This document shows, piece by piece, positions 1 through 8,893 of a stretch of 23,814 nt of DNA. A program made the position numbers and the translations under genes. The notes under the pieces were generated by a model. The model was not told where the DNA came from, ran no database searches, and saw only the letters and a list, made by a program, of their open reading frames with translations. The stretch spans positions 1 through 23,814 of the forward strand of contig JBALVO010000054.1 of NCBI GenBank assembly GCA_036961445.1. Reading direction: 5' to 3'. The stretch is from JBALVO01 sp036961445. GTDB lineage: Bacteria; Pseudomonadota; Gammaproteobacteria; Pseudomonadales; Halieaceae. The stretch's first letter is position 1, and each line of letters begins with the position of its first letter.

Positions 1-1289
1 CTGGCCTTCAATCTGCTGGCGAGCATGAACATGCCCCCCAACTTGCGGTGAAAATAAACCGCATCGGTGGGCGGCGCCTGCCAGAATTCCTTGAAGTTGG
101 TTACCTCTTCGCCCAGCTGTGACATTTTTCGCGACATGTCCGATGCTGCAAAATCATACTCCACATCCTGGCACAGCGGTTCCAGCGCCAGCAGGAACAG
201 ATCCAGAACCAACTGACGGTATTCACCGCCCTCTTCACCAATGGCATAGCCCAGGCGTCCCGCTGCGGCAGCCACCTTGTCCATATCCTGAGCGATCGCG
301 GCGGCGGCCAGTTTCTTGTAGTTATTGACGAAGGCCGCTTTGAAGTGCCGGGTCGCACCAAAATCCAGCAACACAATCTCACCGGTATTGCGCCGATACT
401 GGTAATTGGCAAAATTCGGATCCGTCTGCACCATGCGCAACTCAAACAATTCCAGCAACATCAGTTCGATCAGCGAGGACATCACCCGGTCTCTCTCGGC
501 CTGTGGCAGATCGGTGATGGCATCGATGGGGCTGCCGCTGACATAGGTCATAGCCAGCACATTGCGATGAGTCAATTCAGGCAACACCTGGGGCAGCACA
601 AAACGCTCATCGTCCCGCAGCAAGCCGCCAAACGCCTCCAGGAATTGTGCTTCCTTGAGGTAGTCCGCCTCATCCTTGAGCTGTTGCTTGGCATCCTCCA
701 GCAGCGGTTGAATATCCAGGCTGGCAGGCAACAATCCGGACATACGCAGTAAACTGGCAATATTATCGACATCACTGTCGATACTGGCCGCAACACCCGG
801 GTACTGCACTTTAAGCACAATCTCCCGACCGTCCGGCGAGGTGGTTTTATGCACCTGTCCAATCGATGCCGCCGCCAGGGGTTTCATCTCAAAGCCATAA
901 AACAGGGTTTCCCAGTCAGCCCCGTAAGCCTCGGTCATGGTTTTTTGTAACTGCTGTGGCGGCATGTATTTCGCGTCCGAACGCAACCGCGCCAGTATAT
1001 CAGCCAGCTCCCGGGGTAAAAAATCTCCCGTGTCCATAGACAGAATCTGACCCACTTTCATCGCTGCACCGCGCATGGTAGCGAGCTGCTCAGCCACTCT
1101 GTGGGCATTGCCCGGGGTTAACAGCATATCCCGGGCGTTGGGTCGCTTCCCCGCGCGCAGTTGCCGTGATCCCTCCGCGACCATACCACCGGCGACACCG
1201 CTGGCCATGCGCGCCATGCGCGCGAAGCGGCCTACCCGTGATGTCGGTATAGCCTTGTGATCGTCGTCGCCTTTTTTATCCCTTGCCAC
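1..1289 (-). CDS. ABC1/UbiB-family atypical kinase (partial, C-terminus beyond the left edge)
   Basis: An open frame reads without stop from a GTG at 1289 off the left edge, giving about 429 residues. Visible family motifs are the KxGQ motif (KVGQ, residues 78-81), an Ala-rich nucleotide loop with the ASIGQVH signature, LKVQYPG with the likely catalytic-loop lysine, QTDPNFANY and the metal-binding LLDFG. ABC1/UbiB proteins are atypical kinase/ATPases that support ubiquinone biosynthesis or lipid homeostasis at membranes; this is family knowledge, and the partner here is unknown. The GTG start is preferred over the downstream ATG near 1206 because it restores the N-terminal PTSRVGRFARMA segment typical of this subfamily. 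It overlaps the stop of the upstream kinase by 14 nt, so translational coupling is likely. Confidence 0.85.
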   Translation of the reverse strand, partial: MARDKKGDDDHKAIPTSRVGRFARMARMASGVAGGMVAEGSRQLRAGKRPNARDMLLTPGNAHRVAEQLATMRGAAMKVGQILSMDTGDFLPRELADILARLRSDAKYMPPQQLQKTMTEAYGADWETLFYGFEMKPLAAASIGQVHKTTSPDGREIVLKVQYPGVAASIDSDVDNIASLLRMSGLLPASLDIQPLLEDAKQQLKDEADYLKEAQFLEAFGGLLRDDERFVLPQVLPELTHRNVLAMTYVSGSPIDAITDLPQAERDRVMSSLIELMLLELFELRMVQTDPNFANYQYRRNTGEIVLLDFGATRHFKAAFVNNYKKLAAAAIAQDMDKVAAAAGRLGYAIGEEGGEYRQLVLDLFLLALEPLCQDVEYDFAASDMSRKMSQLGEEVTNFKEFWQAPPTDAVYFHRKLGGMFMLASRLKA

Positions 1290-2685
1290 GCGTCTCGACC
1301 TCGCGCCAGCGGCGAATATGAGTCTCGATCATCTCGTGGGCGTTAAATTCAGCCTCTAACACAGCAATGAAGTTAAAAACCCCGGTAAGCTTACGTGCAA
1401 TCAGGGCAAAATCCCGCGAAGGCGGCGTAAAGTGACGACTGGCGGCGGACTGCGCTGCCTGTTTACCCGCGCGGCGCATCAGGCGGGATTTGGCCCAGCA
1501 GTACTGGCCACTCGCGTTGAGGTATTCCGGCGGCAACTGCGCCGGAGGCCGCAGGGGTTCCAACAGGTGCAGGCAGAAGTCTGCGAACATTTTTCGCCCC
1601 TCTGCACTGGCGTCAGGTTGCAGGCAGCCCAGGCCAATCAACCCATCCACCAGCCGCGGCACGTCCTGCTGCTGACCCGCATCGATAACGTGACGCAGAT
1701 GAAACAGAAAGTCAGGGGAACAATCCAGCACCGAGCCAAAATCAAGCAAGGCCAGTTGATCGACGGCTACTTTCTTGCGGCGATCGTCCAGACAAAGCAG
1801 GTAATTACCGAAATTGGGGTCGGTCTGCAAAAAGCCCCAATCGTAAAGTTCATAGAAAAACAGCTCCAGCATGCCGCTGGCCAGAGCATTGCGTCGCTCC
1901 AGGGAAAGGTTCGCGACATCCGGGTCAGCCACCGAACACCCCTGGATGTACTCCAGCGCCAACACCGTATCAGTACAATAAGTCAGGTGCAGGTCGGGCA
2001 CGTGGTAAGTCACGTCAGCTACCTGTACACCCTGCACCAAGTCCGCCATCCGCAGGGTCAGCTGCGCCTCGCGCCGATAATTGATCTCGTGGTGCAGGTG
2101 GGTGCGCATGGATTCCAGCCAATTATCCAGTTCCCGACCGGACTTCACCCAGCGCGCCAGCAATAGCATACGCACTACCGCATCAAAGTCCGAATCGATC
2201 ACCTGGGCCAGACCGGGGTATTGTACTTTCAGGCAAATCCACTCACCGGTTGCTCGCACCCTGGCCAAATGTACTTGTGCCAGAGAAGCGGCTGCGACGG
2301 CTTCGGGGTCGATTTCCAGCTCGTTAAAACGCTCACCAAGACTATCGCGGACAAACGATTCCAGCGCATCCCAGTGCAGTGGCTCGGTCTGATCCGCCAG
2401 ATCGCGCAGTGCTTCGACCAATACCGAGGGCAGAAACTGCTCGCCGAACAGTGCCAGCATCTGGCCAATTTTTACATAAGTGCCTTTGAGCTTGCCCAGC
2501 TCGCGCACGAAACGTCGAGCCTCCTTGCGTGCAAACTCTGAATCATCGCCATCGGCATTGCGACGCATAACCTTCTGTACCGCACTGTCCACGGCCAGCG
2601 CGCCGCCAGCGCGAAGTCCGGCCAGAGAGACAGACAGGCCACGAGGCAAGGCACTATGCTTCAGGCCTTTAGGTTTTTTTGCCAT
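1276..2685 (-). CDS. ABC1/UbiB-family atypical kinase (AarF-like)
   Basis: This is a full-length ABC1 family protein of 469 residues from the ATG at 2685. A TTG nine bases upstream (2694) is in frame, but nothing upstream of it looks like a ribosome binding site, whereas GGAAG sits just before the ATG. Motifs in order are KIGQ (about 72-75), the Ala-rich loop AAASLAQVH (131-139), CLKVQYPG (K153), QTDPNFGNYLL and LLDFGS. All elements needed for the UbiB fold are present, so it is probably active as an ATPase or kinase. It precedes and overlaps a second ABC1 gene, making a tandem pair. The substrate cannot be read from the sequence. Membership of the ubiquinone pathway is an inference from the family only. 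Confidence 0.85.
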   Translation of the reverse strand: MAKKPKGLKHSALPRGLSVSLAGLRAGGALAVDSAVQKVMRRNADGDDSEFARKEARRFVRELGKLKGTYVKIGQMLALFGEQFLPSVLVEALRDLADQTEPLHWDALESFVRDSLGERFNELEIDPEAVAAASLAQVHLARVRATGEWICLKVQYPGLAQVIDSDFDAVVRMLLLARWVKSGRELDNWLESMRTHLHHEINYRREAQLTLRMADLVQGVQVADVTYHVPDLHLTYCTDTVLALEYIQGCSVADPDVANLSLERRNALASGMLELFFYELYDWGFLQTDPNFGNYLLCLDDRRKKVAVDQLALLDFGSVLDCSPDFLFHLRHVIDAGQQQDVPRLVDGLIGLGCLQPDASAEGRKMFADFCLHLLEPLRPPAQLPPEYLNASGQYCWAKSRLMRRAGKQAAQSAASRHFTPPSRDFALIARKLTGVFNFIAVLEAEFNAHEMIETHIRRWREVETRGKG

Positions 2686-2719
2686 AACTTCCAAGAGGAG
2701 GGTGAAATTTTGGGGGGCA

Positions 2720-2748
2720 AGTATATACGATTGCGCTGCAGTGGGGCA
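2720..2748 (-). promoter_or_regulatory. Candidate promoter -10 for the ABC1 pair
   Basis: On the minus strand a TATACT hexamer (2725-2720) lies 35 bases upstream of the first ABC1 ATG and closely matches the sigma-70 -10 consensus. The hexamer about 17 bp upstream of it (TGCCCC) is a poor -35 match. The 165-bp gap after the carboxylase operon makes a separate promoter plausible, but the assignment rests on one hexamer. Confidence 0.3.
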
Positions 2749-2860
2749 CGCTGATTCGGCAATAAGAACACCCAGATACCCGGCCGGTATACCCTTGCGA
2801 GTGCGCCAAAGCTGTCAATACCGTGTAATCCCGCCGGCACTGACCTTTTTGCAGCCAGGC

Positions 2861-4825
2861 TCAGGCCTGGGCTTCCGGCTCTGCGACAGTCACCAGCACC
2901 TGCCGGTTTTTGACCTGGTCGCCGGGCGTCACGGCGACAGCCTCTACCAGGCCATCGATACCTGCCTTCAATTGGTGCTCCATTTTCATGGCCTCCAGCA
3001 CCACCAGCGTCTGGCCCGCGCTGACCTGCTCACCCACCTGCACCAACACGTCCACGATAGCGCCATCCATGGAGGCCTTGAGCTGGCCGGAGCCTAGCGC
3101 GCCAGCTGCTGCAGCGGGTGCGTGAGTGACGTCTTCAAAGCTCCAGTGACCAGATCCGTCGTCCAAATGCAGTGCATCGCCGGACAAGGCATAGCTTACC
3201 CGTTGGCGCAGACCATCGATAACCAGGGCTGCCGAGCCTTGGCGAAAATCTGACATCGCCAGCAGCACCGTCTCGTCGCCGCTGCGCACAGTGGTTTGGC
3301 CTTGCTGAGACACCAGGTCCAGTGGGTATGTCTGGCCATCATAGCTCAGAGTAAAGCAGTGACGTGCGCCGGTGGAGCTGCGCCAGCGCAGCTCCTGGTG
3401 ATCCGCCGCTGCTTCCAGAATCGCTGCGGCGATGGCCAGGGTGCGCGCGGCAGGAACAGACACGTGCATGCTGGCATCCTGAGAAAAATGCTGCGCAATA
3501 AATGCTGTGGTCGCCTCGCCGCGGCAAAAAACCGGATGGCGCAGGATGTTTTGCAAAAACAACTTGTTGTTATTGACCCCCAGCAGACAGCTGTCCTGCA
3601 CCGCCGCTGCCAGTTTGCGACAGGCCTCCTCCCTGTCTACACCCCAGGCTATGACCTTGGCCAACATAGGATCGTAATGCGGGGTCACCATTTGACCCTG
3701 ACGAATGCCATGGTCTACCCGTATTCCGGGCAAGCAGGGGTACTGCCAGGCCTCTATCGCCCCGGTCTGTGGCATAAATTCCTGGCGCGGGTCCTCCGCA
3801 TACAGGCGCACCTCTACCGCGTGACCGCTCAGGACAATGTCATCCTGGGACAACGGCAGAGGCTTACCTGCCGCCACCGCCAATTGCCAGGCCACAAGAT
3901 CCTGACCAGTAATCATTTCGGTAACGGGATGCTCCACCTGCAGGCGTGTATTCATCTCCAAAAAATAGAAATTACGCTCGGCATCCACCAGAAACTCCAC
4001 GGTACCTGCACCGCGGTAATCACAGGACTTGGCCGCTGCAACCGCGGCGTCACCCATGGCCTGACGCAGCGGGTCGGTAACAAAGGGCGACGGTGCCTCC
4101 TCCACTACTTTCTGGTGACGTCGCTGGATGGAACAATCCCGTTCACCCAGGTAAACCGCATTGCCATGGCCGTCTGCAAACACCTGGATTTCTATATGCC
4201 GTGGTTCCAGCACAGCCCGCTCGAGAATGAGCTCGCCACTGCCGAAAGCACTCTGCGCCTCGGAGCGAGCCGTGCGAATCTGCTGTGCCAATTCGCTTTG
4301 CTCCAGTACCAGGCGCATGCCGCGTCCACCGCCGCCAGCAGAAGCCTTGACCATCAACGGAAAGCCAACGTCCTGCGCTTTGAGTAACAGCGTCTCGTCA
4401 GACTGATCCTCACCCTGGTAGCCAGGAATACACGGGACTCCCGCTGCCAACATGGCAATCTTGGACAGACGCTTGCTGCCCATCAATTCTATAGCCCCGG
4501 CAGGTGGGCCGATGAACACAATGCCCGCCTGCTCACAGGCTCGCGCAAAATCAGCATTCTCCGAAAGAAAGCCGTAGCCCGGATGAATGGCATCCGCACC
4601 ACTACGCGCCGCGGCAGCGAGAATATTTTGTGGCAATAAATACGACTCACCCACCGGTGCGGGGCCAATACAAATAGCCTGATCTGCTGCCAACACGTGC
4701 AGGGCGTCGGCATCTGCCTCACTGTAGACGGCCACGGTGCGATAACCCAGCTCCCGGGCTGTACGGATCACGCGCACCGCGATCTCACCACGGTTGGCGA
4801 TAAGTATTTTTGAAAATGCTGTCAT
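2861..4825 (-). CDS. Acyl-CoA carboxylase alpha subunit (biotin carboxylase plus biotin carrier; MCC/GCC type)
   Basis: This 654-residue subunit carries out ATP-dependent carboxylation of biotin, which the beta subunit then transfers to an acyl-CoA. Visible domains are the biotin carboxylase N domain starting KILIANRGEIA, the ATP-grasp domain with the KASAGGGGRGM glycine-rich loop, ERDCSIQRRHQKVVEE and EMNTRLQVEHPVTE, a middle BT-like region, and a C-terminal biotinyl domain with EAMKMEH, where K614 is the biotinylation site. Size and layout match methylcrotonyl-CoA or geranyl-CoA carboxylase alpha subunits (LiuD/AtuF). A second in-frame ATG lies four codons upstream (4837). The 4825 start matches family N-termini better. 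It is the last gene of the operon, 53 bp after the small dehydrogenase. Which acyl-CoA is carboxylated cannot be decided from this subunit. Confidence 0.9.
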   Translation of the reverse strand: MTAFSKILIANRGEIAVRVIRTARELGYRTVAVYSEADADALHVLAADQAICIGPAPVGESYLLPQNILAAAARSGADAIHPGYGFLSENADFARACEQAGIVFIGPPAGAIELMGSKRLSKIAMLAAGVPCIPGYQGEDQSDETLLLKAQDVGFPLMVKASAGGGGRGMRLVLEQSELAQQIRTARSEAQSAFGSGELILERAVLEPRHIEIQVFADGHGNAVYLGERDCSIQRRHQKVVEEAPSPFVTDPLRQAMGDAAVAAAKSCDYRGAGTVEFLVDAERNFYFLEMNTRLQVEHPVTEMITGQDLVAWQLAVAAGKPLPLSQDDIVLSGHAVEVRLYAEDPRQEFMPQTGAIEAWQYPCLPGIRVDHGIRQGQMVTPHYDPMLAKVIAWGVDREEACRKLAAAVQDSCLLGVNNNKLFLQNILRHPVFCRGEATTAFIAQHFSQDASMHVSVPAARTLAIAAAILEAAADHQELRWRSSTGARHCFTLSYDGQTYPLDLVSQQGQTTVRSGDETVLLAMSDFRQGSAALVIDGLRQRVSYALSGDALHLDDGSGHWSFEDVTHAPAAAAGALGSGQLKASMDGAIVDVLVQVGEQVSAGQTLVVLEAMKMEHQLKAGIDGLVEAVAVTPGDQVKNRQVLVTVAEPEAQA

Positions 4826-4878
4826 AGTCCTGTCCATCCTGGGTTAGAGCGCTGTTTAACCGGATCTGTGGCTGCTTC

Positions 4879-6006
4879 TTAATCCAGTAACAGCGCCGCC
4901 AGACGCTTGCGATGATGCTGGGCATCACCAAATTGCTGCTGGGCCCACTGGGCCCGGCGAATATATAACTGGGCATCACATTCGTAGGTAAACCCCATGC
5001 CGCCATGGAACTGCACCGCCCTGTCCCCGGCATAACACAGGGTCTGGGTCGCGTGTGCCTTGGCCATGCGACAAGCAACTTCGGCATCTTTGTCCACCGC
5101 CTCATCCGTCACCAGTGTCGCAGCGTGATAGATAAAGGAGCGCGCAGAATCGACCGATAGCAGGATATCCACCGCGGGATGCTTCAATGCCTGATAGGAA
5201 CCAATGAGCTTACCGAACTGCTTGCGCGTCTTGAGATACTCGACCACGGTATCCAGGCAAACAGCAGCGCTGCCAGTCGCCTCCGCGGCAACCAACAAGG
5301 CACCCAGCAAGCGAACATCACGCAGCGCACTGATGACGCCATCGCCGGTTATCAGGTTGTTTTCATCCACCGCAATATCGCTGAAATCCACATTGGCCGA
5401 ACGCTTGGTCTGGTCTATCAGGGTGTTGGGCTGCAGTGCCCCTGCAGGCAGCTGATCCGCTCGCACCACCGCCAGCGCCAACGCTCCCCGGTAATTGACC
5501 GAGACCACAAACAGCGCAGCGACAGCCGCATCGGCGACAAATTTCTTAGTGCCGGCAAGCACCCGGTCGTCACTCACAGACACAGCAACCCGCTCGTCGC
5601 CCCAGTCACCATTTTCAAGTAATGCCACCGTGGCCGGAGCACCCGCGGCAATGGCAGGGAGCAGCCGTTCGACCTGCTCGGGGTTGCCAGCGCGCAACAG
5701 CAATTGCGCGGCAACGGTAGTGCTTAGCAACGGAGTACCGAGCATTGCGCGACCCATGGCTTCCACCACAGGCACCACCGTGGCCACACCCAACCCCGAG
5801 CCACCACAGGATTCGGGTATGGCTATACCGGCCCAGCCCAGTTCGACTATTTCATCCCACACGGACTGGTCAAAACCGTTCGCGGTTTCCAATTGTTCGC
5901 GCACTGCGCCTATGGGTGATTTGTCCCGGCAAAATTCTCTGGCAACGTCCAACAACATGGCCTGCTCTTCACTGAACTGCACCGCGGTATTTCCAATAAC
6001 TGACAT
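4879..6006 (-). CDS. Acyl-CoA dehydrogenase-like protein, probable non-catalytic partner subunit
   Basis: This 375-residue protein has the acyl-CoA dehydrogenase fold and the late FHGGMGFTYE segment typical of the family. Both usual sites for the catalytic glutamate appear lost. The helix that carries Glu254 in isovaleryl-CoA dehydrogenase reads RDVRLLGALLVAAEATG (about 229-245), with no ER pair. The C-terminal YEG-type position reads FGDAQHHRKR (about 359-368). Such degenerate subunits pair with a catalytic one in the alpha2beta2 dehydrogenases of actinobacterial steroid catabolism (for example ChsE1-ChsE2). The neighbouring catalytic dehydrogenase, only 11 bp upstream, is the obvious partner. 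Heterodimer formation and the missing catalysis are inferences from motif inspection, not from an alignment. Confidence 0.8.
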   Translation of the reverse strand: MSVIGNTAVQFSEEQAMLLDVAREFCRDKSPIGAVREQLETANGFDQSVWDEIVELGWAGIAIPESCGGSGLGVATVVPVVEAMGRAMLGTPLLSTTVAAQLLLRAGNPEQVERLLPAIAAGAPATVALLENGDWGDERVAVSVSDDRVLAGTKKFVADAAVAALFVVSVNYRGALALAVVRADQLPAGALQPNTLIDQTKRSANVDFSDIAVDENNLITGDGVISALRDVRLLGALLVAAEATGSAAVCLDTVVEYLKTRKQFGKLIGSYQALKHPAVDILLSVDSARSFIYHAATLVTDEAVDKDAEVACRMAKAHATQTLCYAGDRAVQFHGGMGFTYECDAQLYIRRAQWAQQQFGDAQHHRKRLAALLLD

Positions 6007-6017
6007 GTGTTATCTCC

Positions 6018-7220
6018 CTACTTGGGCAGGCCAAGAATATGTTCTGCAATAATATTGGCCTGCACCTGCGAGGTACCGCCGCCTATAGTCGCCGAGAAAC
6101 TATTGAAATAAGCGCGCTGCCAGAAGCCACCCTGGCGCGCCTCGTCGTCACCCACATACAGGGCACCGGCAGCGCCCTGCGCATTGATGGCAAACTGGCG
6201 CATACGCCGCGTCATCTCAGAGCCGCGCAATTTATGTGACAGCGGTAAAGAGAAGGGATAGTCCGTGGTCAACGGTGCAATCGCAGCGCGTCGATCACCC
6301 AGGGATAAGGCCTTTTCCTCCATAATCAGCTGCACCAATTGGTCGCGCACTACCGGATCGGCCAACACCGGTTCACCTTCGCGGGTGACGTCATGCAGCT
6401 GCTCAATCATGTCATCGATGGTCACGCGCACCATGGCCAGACCGCCAGCGGCACCCGCTTCAGCACCGCGCTCGTACTGCAATGTCTGCATGGCGATCTT
6501 CCAACCCTGCCCCTCCTCGCCCATCAGGCAATCGGCGGGGATGCGCGCGTCAGTGAAAAAAGTTTCGGTGAAACCATATTCGCCGGTAATCTTGCGGATC
6601 GGCCGGGTTTCAATGCCAGGCGCATGCATGGGTGACAAGAAATACGACAGGCCATCGTATTTGCGCTCAGTGTTGGGGTTGGTCCGCGCCAGCAGGATCA
6701 TATACTTGGCGAAATTGCCCATGGTGGTCCAGATCTTCTGACCATTGAGGACGTATTCATCGCCATCGCGCACCGCTTTGGTCTGGGCGTTGCCCAGGTC
6801 GGAGCCATTATCCGGTTCAGAAAAACCCTGACACCAGACATCCTCCGCATTGAGAATACCCTTGAGATACCTGGCCTTCTCCTGTTCCGTACCCATATCC
6901 TTGATCAACGGGCCGGCCCAGCCCAGGCCAATCACGTTAAAGCAGATCGGTACGCCATGACGACGCATCTCCTGGTCGGCGATACTCTGGTAAATAGTTT
7001 CCACACCGCCGCCGCCGTATTTCTTCGGCCAGGCCATACCCAGGTAGCCCGCGGACCATACCTTGCACTGCCACTCTCGCAGAAATTCCAACTGTTGCTC
7101 GTCACCCACTTCCATAAAGGTCTGGGGCAACAAAAATCCAGGGTCAGCGGGTTTATTGTCCTGCATCCAGGCGGACACCTGGGCGCGAAATTCTTTCAAT
7201 TCCTGTTCCGTAGCAGTCAT
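6018..7220 (-). CDS. Acyl-CoA dehydrogenase, catalytic subunit
   Basis: This 400-residue flavoprotein would introduce an alpha,beta double bond into an acyl-CoA and pass electrons to electron-transfer flavoprotein. Visible features are the CQGFSEPDNGSDL flavin/substrate segment (130-142), LNGQKIWTT (158-166), the YER pair with E250 at the isovaleryl-type catalytic position, and a C-terminal IGGGTSQVQ segment. It resembles the larger members of the family found in steroid and other bulky-substrate pathways. It lies 11 bp before a shorter dehydrogenase that lacks the catalytic glutamate, so the two probably form one enzyme. The 46-bp gap to the carboxylase beta gene keeps it in the same operon. 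The substrate is unknown. Confidence 0.88.
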   Translation of the reverse strand: MTATEQELKEFRAQVSAWMQDNKPADPGFLLPQTFMEVGDEQQLEFLREWQCKVWSAGYLGMAWPKKYGGGGVETIYQSIADQEMRRHGVPICFNVIGLGWAGPLIKDMGTEQEKARYLKGILNAEDVWCQGFSEPDNGSDLGNAQTKAVRDGDEYVLNGQKIWTTMGNFAKYMILLARTNPNTERKYDGLSYFLSPMHAPGIETRPIRKITGEYGFTETFFTDARIPADCLMGEEGQGWKIAMQTLQYERGAEAGAAGGLAMVRVTIDDMIEQLHDVTREGEPVLADPVVRDQLVQLIMEEKALSLGDRRAAIAPLTTDYPFSLPLSHKLRGSEMTRRMRQFAINAQGAAGALYVGDDEARQGGFWQRAYFNSFSATIGGGTSQVQANIIAEHILGLPK

Positions 7221-7266
7221 GGCTAGCGTTCCTCATTATTGATTTGGTGCACGGTGCATCCTGGGA

Positions 7267-8880
7267 CTAGAAACGCGCCACACCCCAGCTATTTGGCCGC
7301 ACGTTGCGACGATCTGCTTCGCGGCAAACACTCAATACAAACGCCACAACCTCTCGCGTATCGCGCGGGTCTATCATGCCGTCGTCCCAAACCCGTGCAG
7401 TATTGGCCAAGGCACGTGACTTGACCTCCATATTGTCCACCACACCTTTTTCCATCGCATCCAGCTGGGCGGTATCCACCGCACCACTGCGAGCCATCTT
7501 GGCCTCGGCAACCTGGCGCATCACCGAACCGGCCTGGGCGGGGCCCATGACGGACACCACAGAACGCGGCCAGGCGAACATGAAACGCGGGTCCATGCCG
7601 CGACCACACATAGCGTAATTCCCAGCGCCGTAGGAACCACCCACTACCACGCTGATCTTGGGCACCTTGCTGTTGGTCACTGCCTGGATCAACTTGGAAC
7701 CGTGTTTGATGATACCGGCGCGCTCGGACTCGGTGCCGACAATAAACCCGGTGGTGTTATGCAAAAACAAAAGTGGGGTATTGGACAGTTCGCACAGTTG
7801 GATAAACTGACCGGCCTTGGTAGCACCCTGGGCGGTGATCGGGGCGTTATTGCCGATCACACCGCAGGACAGACCGTGGATTTCCATATGGCCGCAAATC
7901 GTTCCGCTGTCGAAGCCGGGTTTAAAGTCCAGGAAATCGGAGCCATCGGCGATGCGCGCAATGATTTCTCGCACGTCGTAGGGCATTTTCGGATCTTCCG
8001 GCACGATGCCAAGCAGCTCCTGGGAGTCATACACCGGCGCGCGATAGTCCCGCGCCACAAGCGCGGAAATATCCTCATTCCAACCCAGCTTGCGCGTAAT
8101 CTCCCGGGAGATACGTATGCCATCAGCGTCATTTTCAGCGATGTAGTCCGACAATCCCGAGATCTCGGTATGCATCTCGGCACCACCAATCTCCTCATCA
8201 GTTGCGATCTCGCCAGTGGCCGCTTTAAGTAATGGCGGGCCAGCCAGATAGACCGTGGATTGTTGGCGAATCAGTACAATGAAATCGGACAATCCGGGCT
8301 GATAAGCACCCCCGGCTGTGGCGCTGCCGTGCACTACCGTAATCTGCGGCACACCCGCCGAAGACAAACGACACTGGTTGGCAAACATGCGACCAGACGG
8401 TCCAAAAGTATCACCGACAGTTAGCAGGTTACCGCCGCCACTTTGGGCCAGGCTCACCATGGGCAGTTTTTCCCGCAGTGCAATATCCTGCATACGGGTG
8501 CGCTTACCGCCCCCGGAGGCTGAAATACTGCCGCCTTTGGTCAGGTAATCGTCAACCATGATCAGGCAGCGGGTGCCCTGGATGTAACCAATGCCGGAAA
8601 TCACCGATCCGCCCGCCGCGGTGCCGTCTTTGTCACCATCCTGCAGATAACCGCACAAGGTGGACAGCTCCAAAAAGGGCATACCAGGATCCAACAGCCT
8701 GGCCAGGCGCTCCCGCGGTGGCAGGAAACCCCTTTGCACATAGCGTGCGGCCTTGGCCTCGGCGGAGTCGATGACCTGACGCTCAATGGCGCGAAATTCA
8801 TCTACCGCCTCCAGCATCACCTCGGCGTTGCGCCGAAACTGGGCTGATTGGGTGTCGAGTTGGGATTCAAAAGTTGCCAT
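7267..8880 (-). CDS. Acyl-CoA carboxylase beta subunit (carboxyltransferase)
   Basis: This 537-residue carboxyltransferase of the methylcrotonyl/geranyl-CoA carboxylase class would move the carboxyl group from biotin to an acyl-CoA. It has the expected N-terminal RGFLPPRERLARLLDPG, the GSATAGGAY oxyanion segment (about 185-193) and the late GGSYGAGNYAMCGRGMDP block. The usual MCC segment SGGAxLPRQxxVFPDRxHFGR is replaced by SGGGNLLTVGDTFGPSGR (from 147), about three residues shorter and different in character. This segment lies in the N domain near the acyl-binding side in family structures, so the substrate may not be methylcrotonyl-CoA. The gene starts 13 bp after the GST stop. With the alpha subunit four genes on, it should form the holoenzyme. 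The atuC or liuB symbol is withheld because the substrate is not established. Confidence 0.9.
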   Translation of the reverse strand: MATFESQLDTQSAQFRRNAEVMLEAVDEFRAIERQVIDSAEAKAARYVQRGFLPPRERLARLLDPGMPFLELSTLCGYLQDGDKDGTAAGGSVISGIGYIQGTRCLIMVDDYLTKGGSISASGGGKRTRMQDIALREKLPMVSLAQSGGGNLLTVGDTFGPSGRMFANQCRLSSAGVPQITVVHGSATAGGAYQPGLSDFIVLIRQQSTVYLAGPPLLKAATGEIATDEEIGGAEMHTEISGLSDYIAENDADGIRISREITRKLGWNEDISALVARDYRAPVYDSQELLGIVPEDPKMPYDVREIIARIADGSDFLDFKPGFDSGTICGHMEIHGLSCGVIGNNAPITAQGATKAGQFIQLCELSNTPLLFLHNTTGFIVGTESERAGIIKHGSKLIQAVTNSKVPKISVVVGGSYGAGNYAMCGRGMDPRFMFAWPRSVVSVMGPAQAGSVMRQVAEAKMARSGAVDTAQLDAMEKGVVDNMEVKSRALANTARVWDDGMIDPRDTREVVAFVLSVCREADRRNVRPNSWGVARF

Positions 8881-8893
8881 AGGCCAATACTCG

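Noticed and set aside
1432..2166. 244-codon plus-strand frame opposite the ABC1 kinase
   Set aside because: It is antisense to an intact ABC1 gene and its product is not protein-like.
2868..2883. CCAGGC/GCCTGG hairpin over the stop of the carboxylase alpha gene as a terminator
   Set aside because: The stem is only 6 bp and the minus-strand sequence after it has no T run, so I see no support for termination.
3296..4387. 363-codon plus-strand frame opposite the carboxylase alpha gene
   Set aside because: It lies fully antisense to a well-supported biotin carboxylase frame and has no family features. The length comes from high-GC codon structure.
2861..8880. Naming the carboxylase genes atuF/atuC or liuD/liuB
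   Set aside because: The motifs fit the class, but operon content and the altered beta-subunit segment do not match either pathway well enough to assign a substrate.
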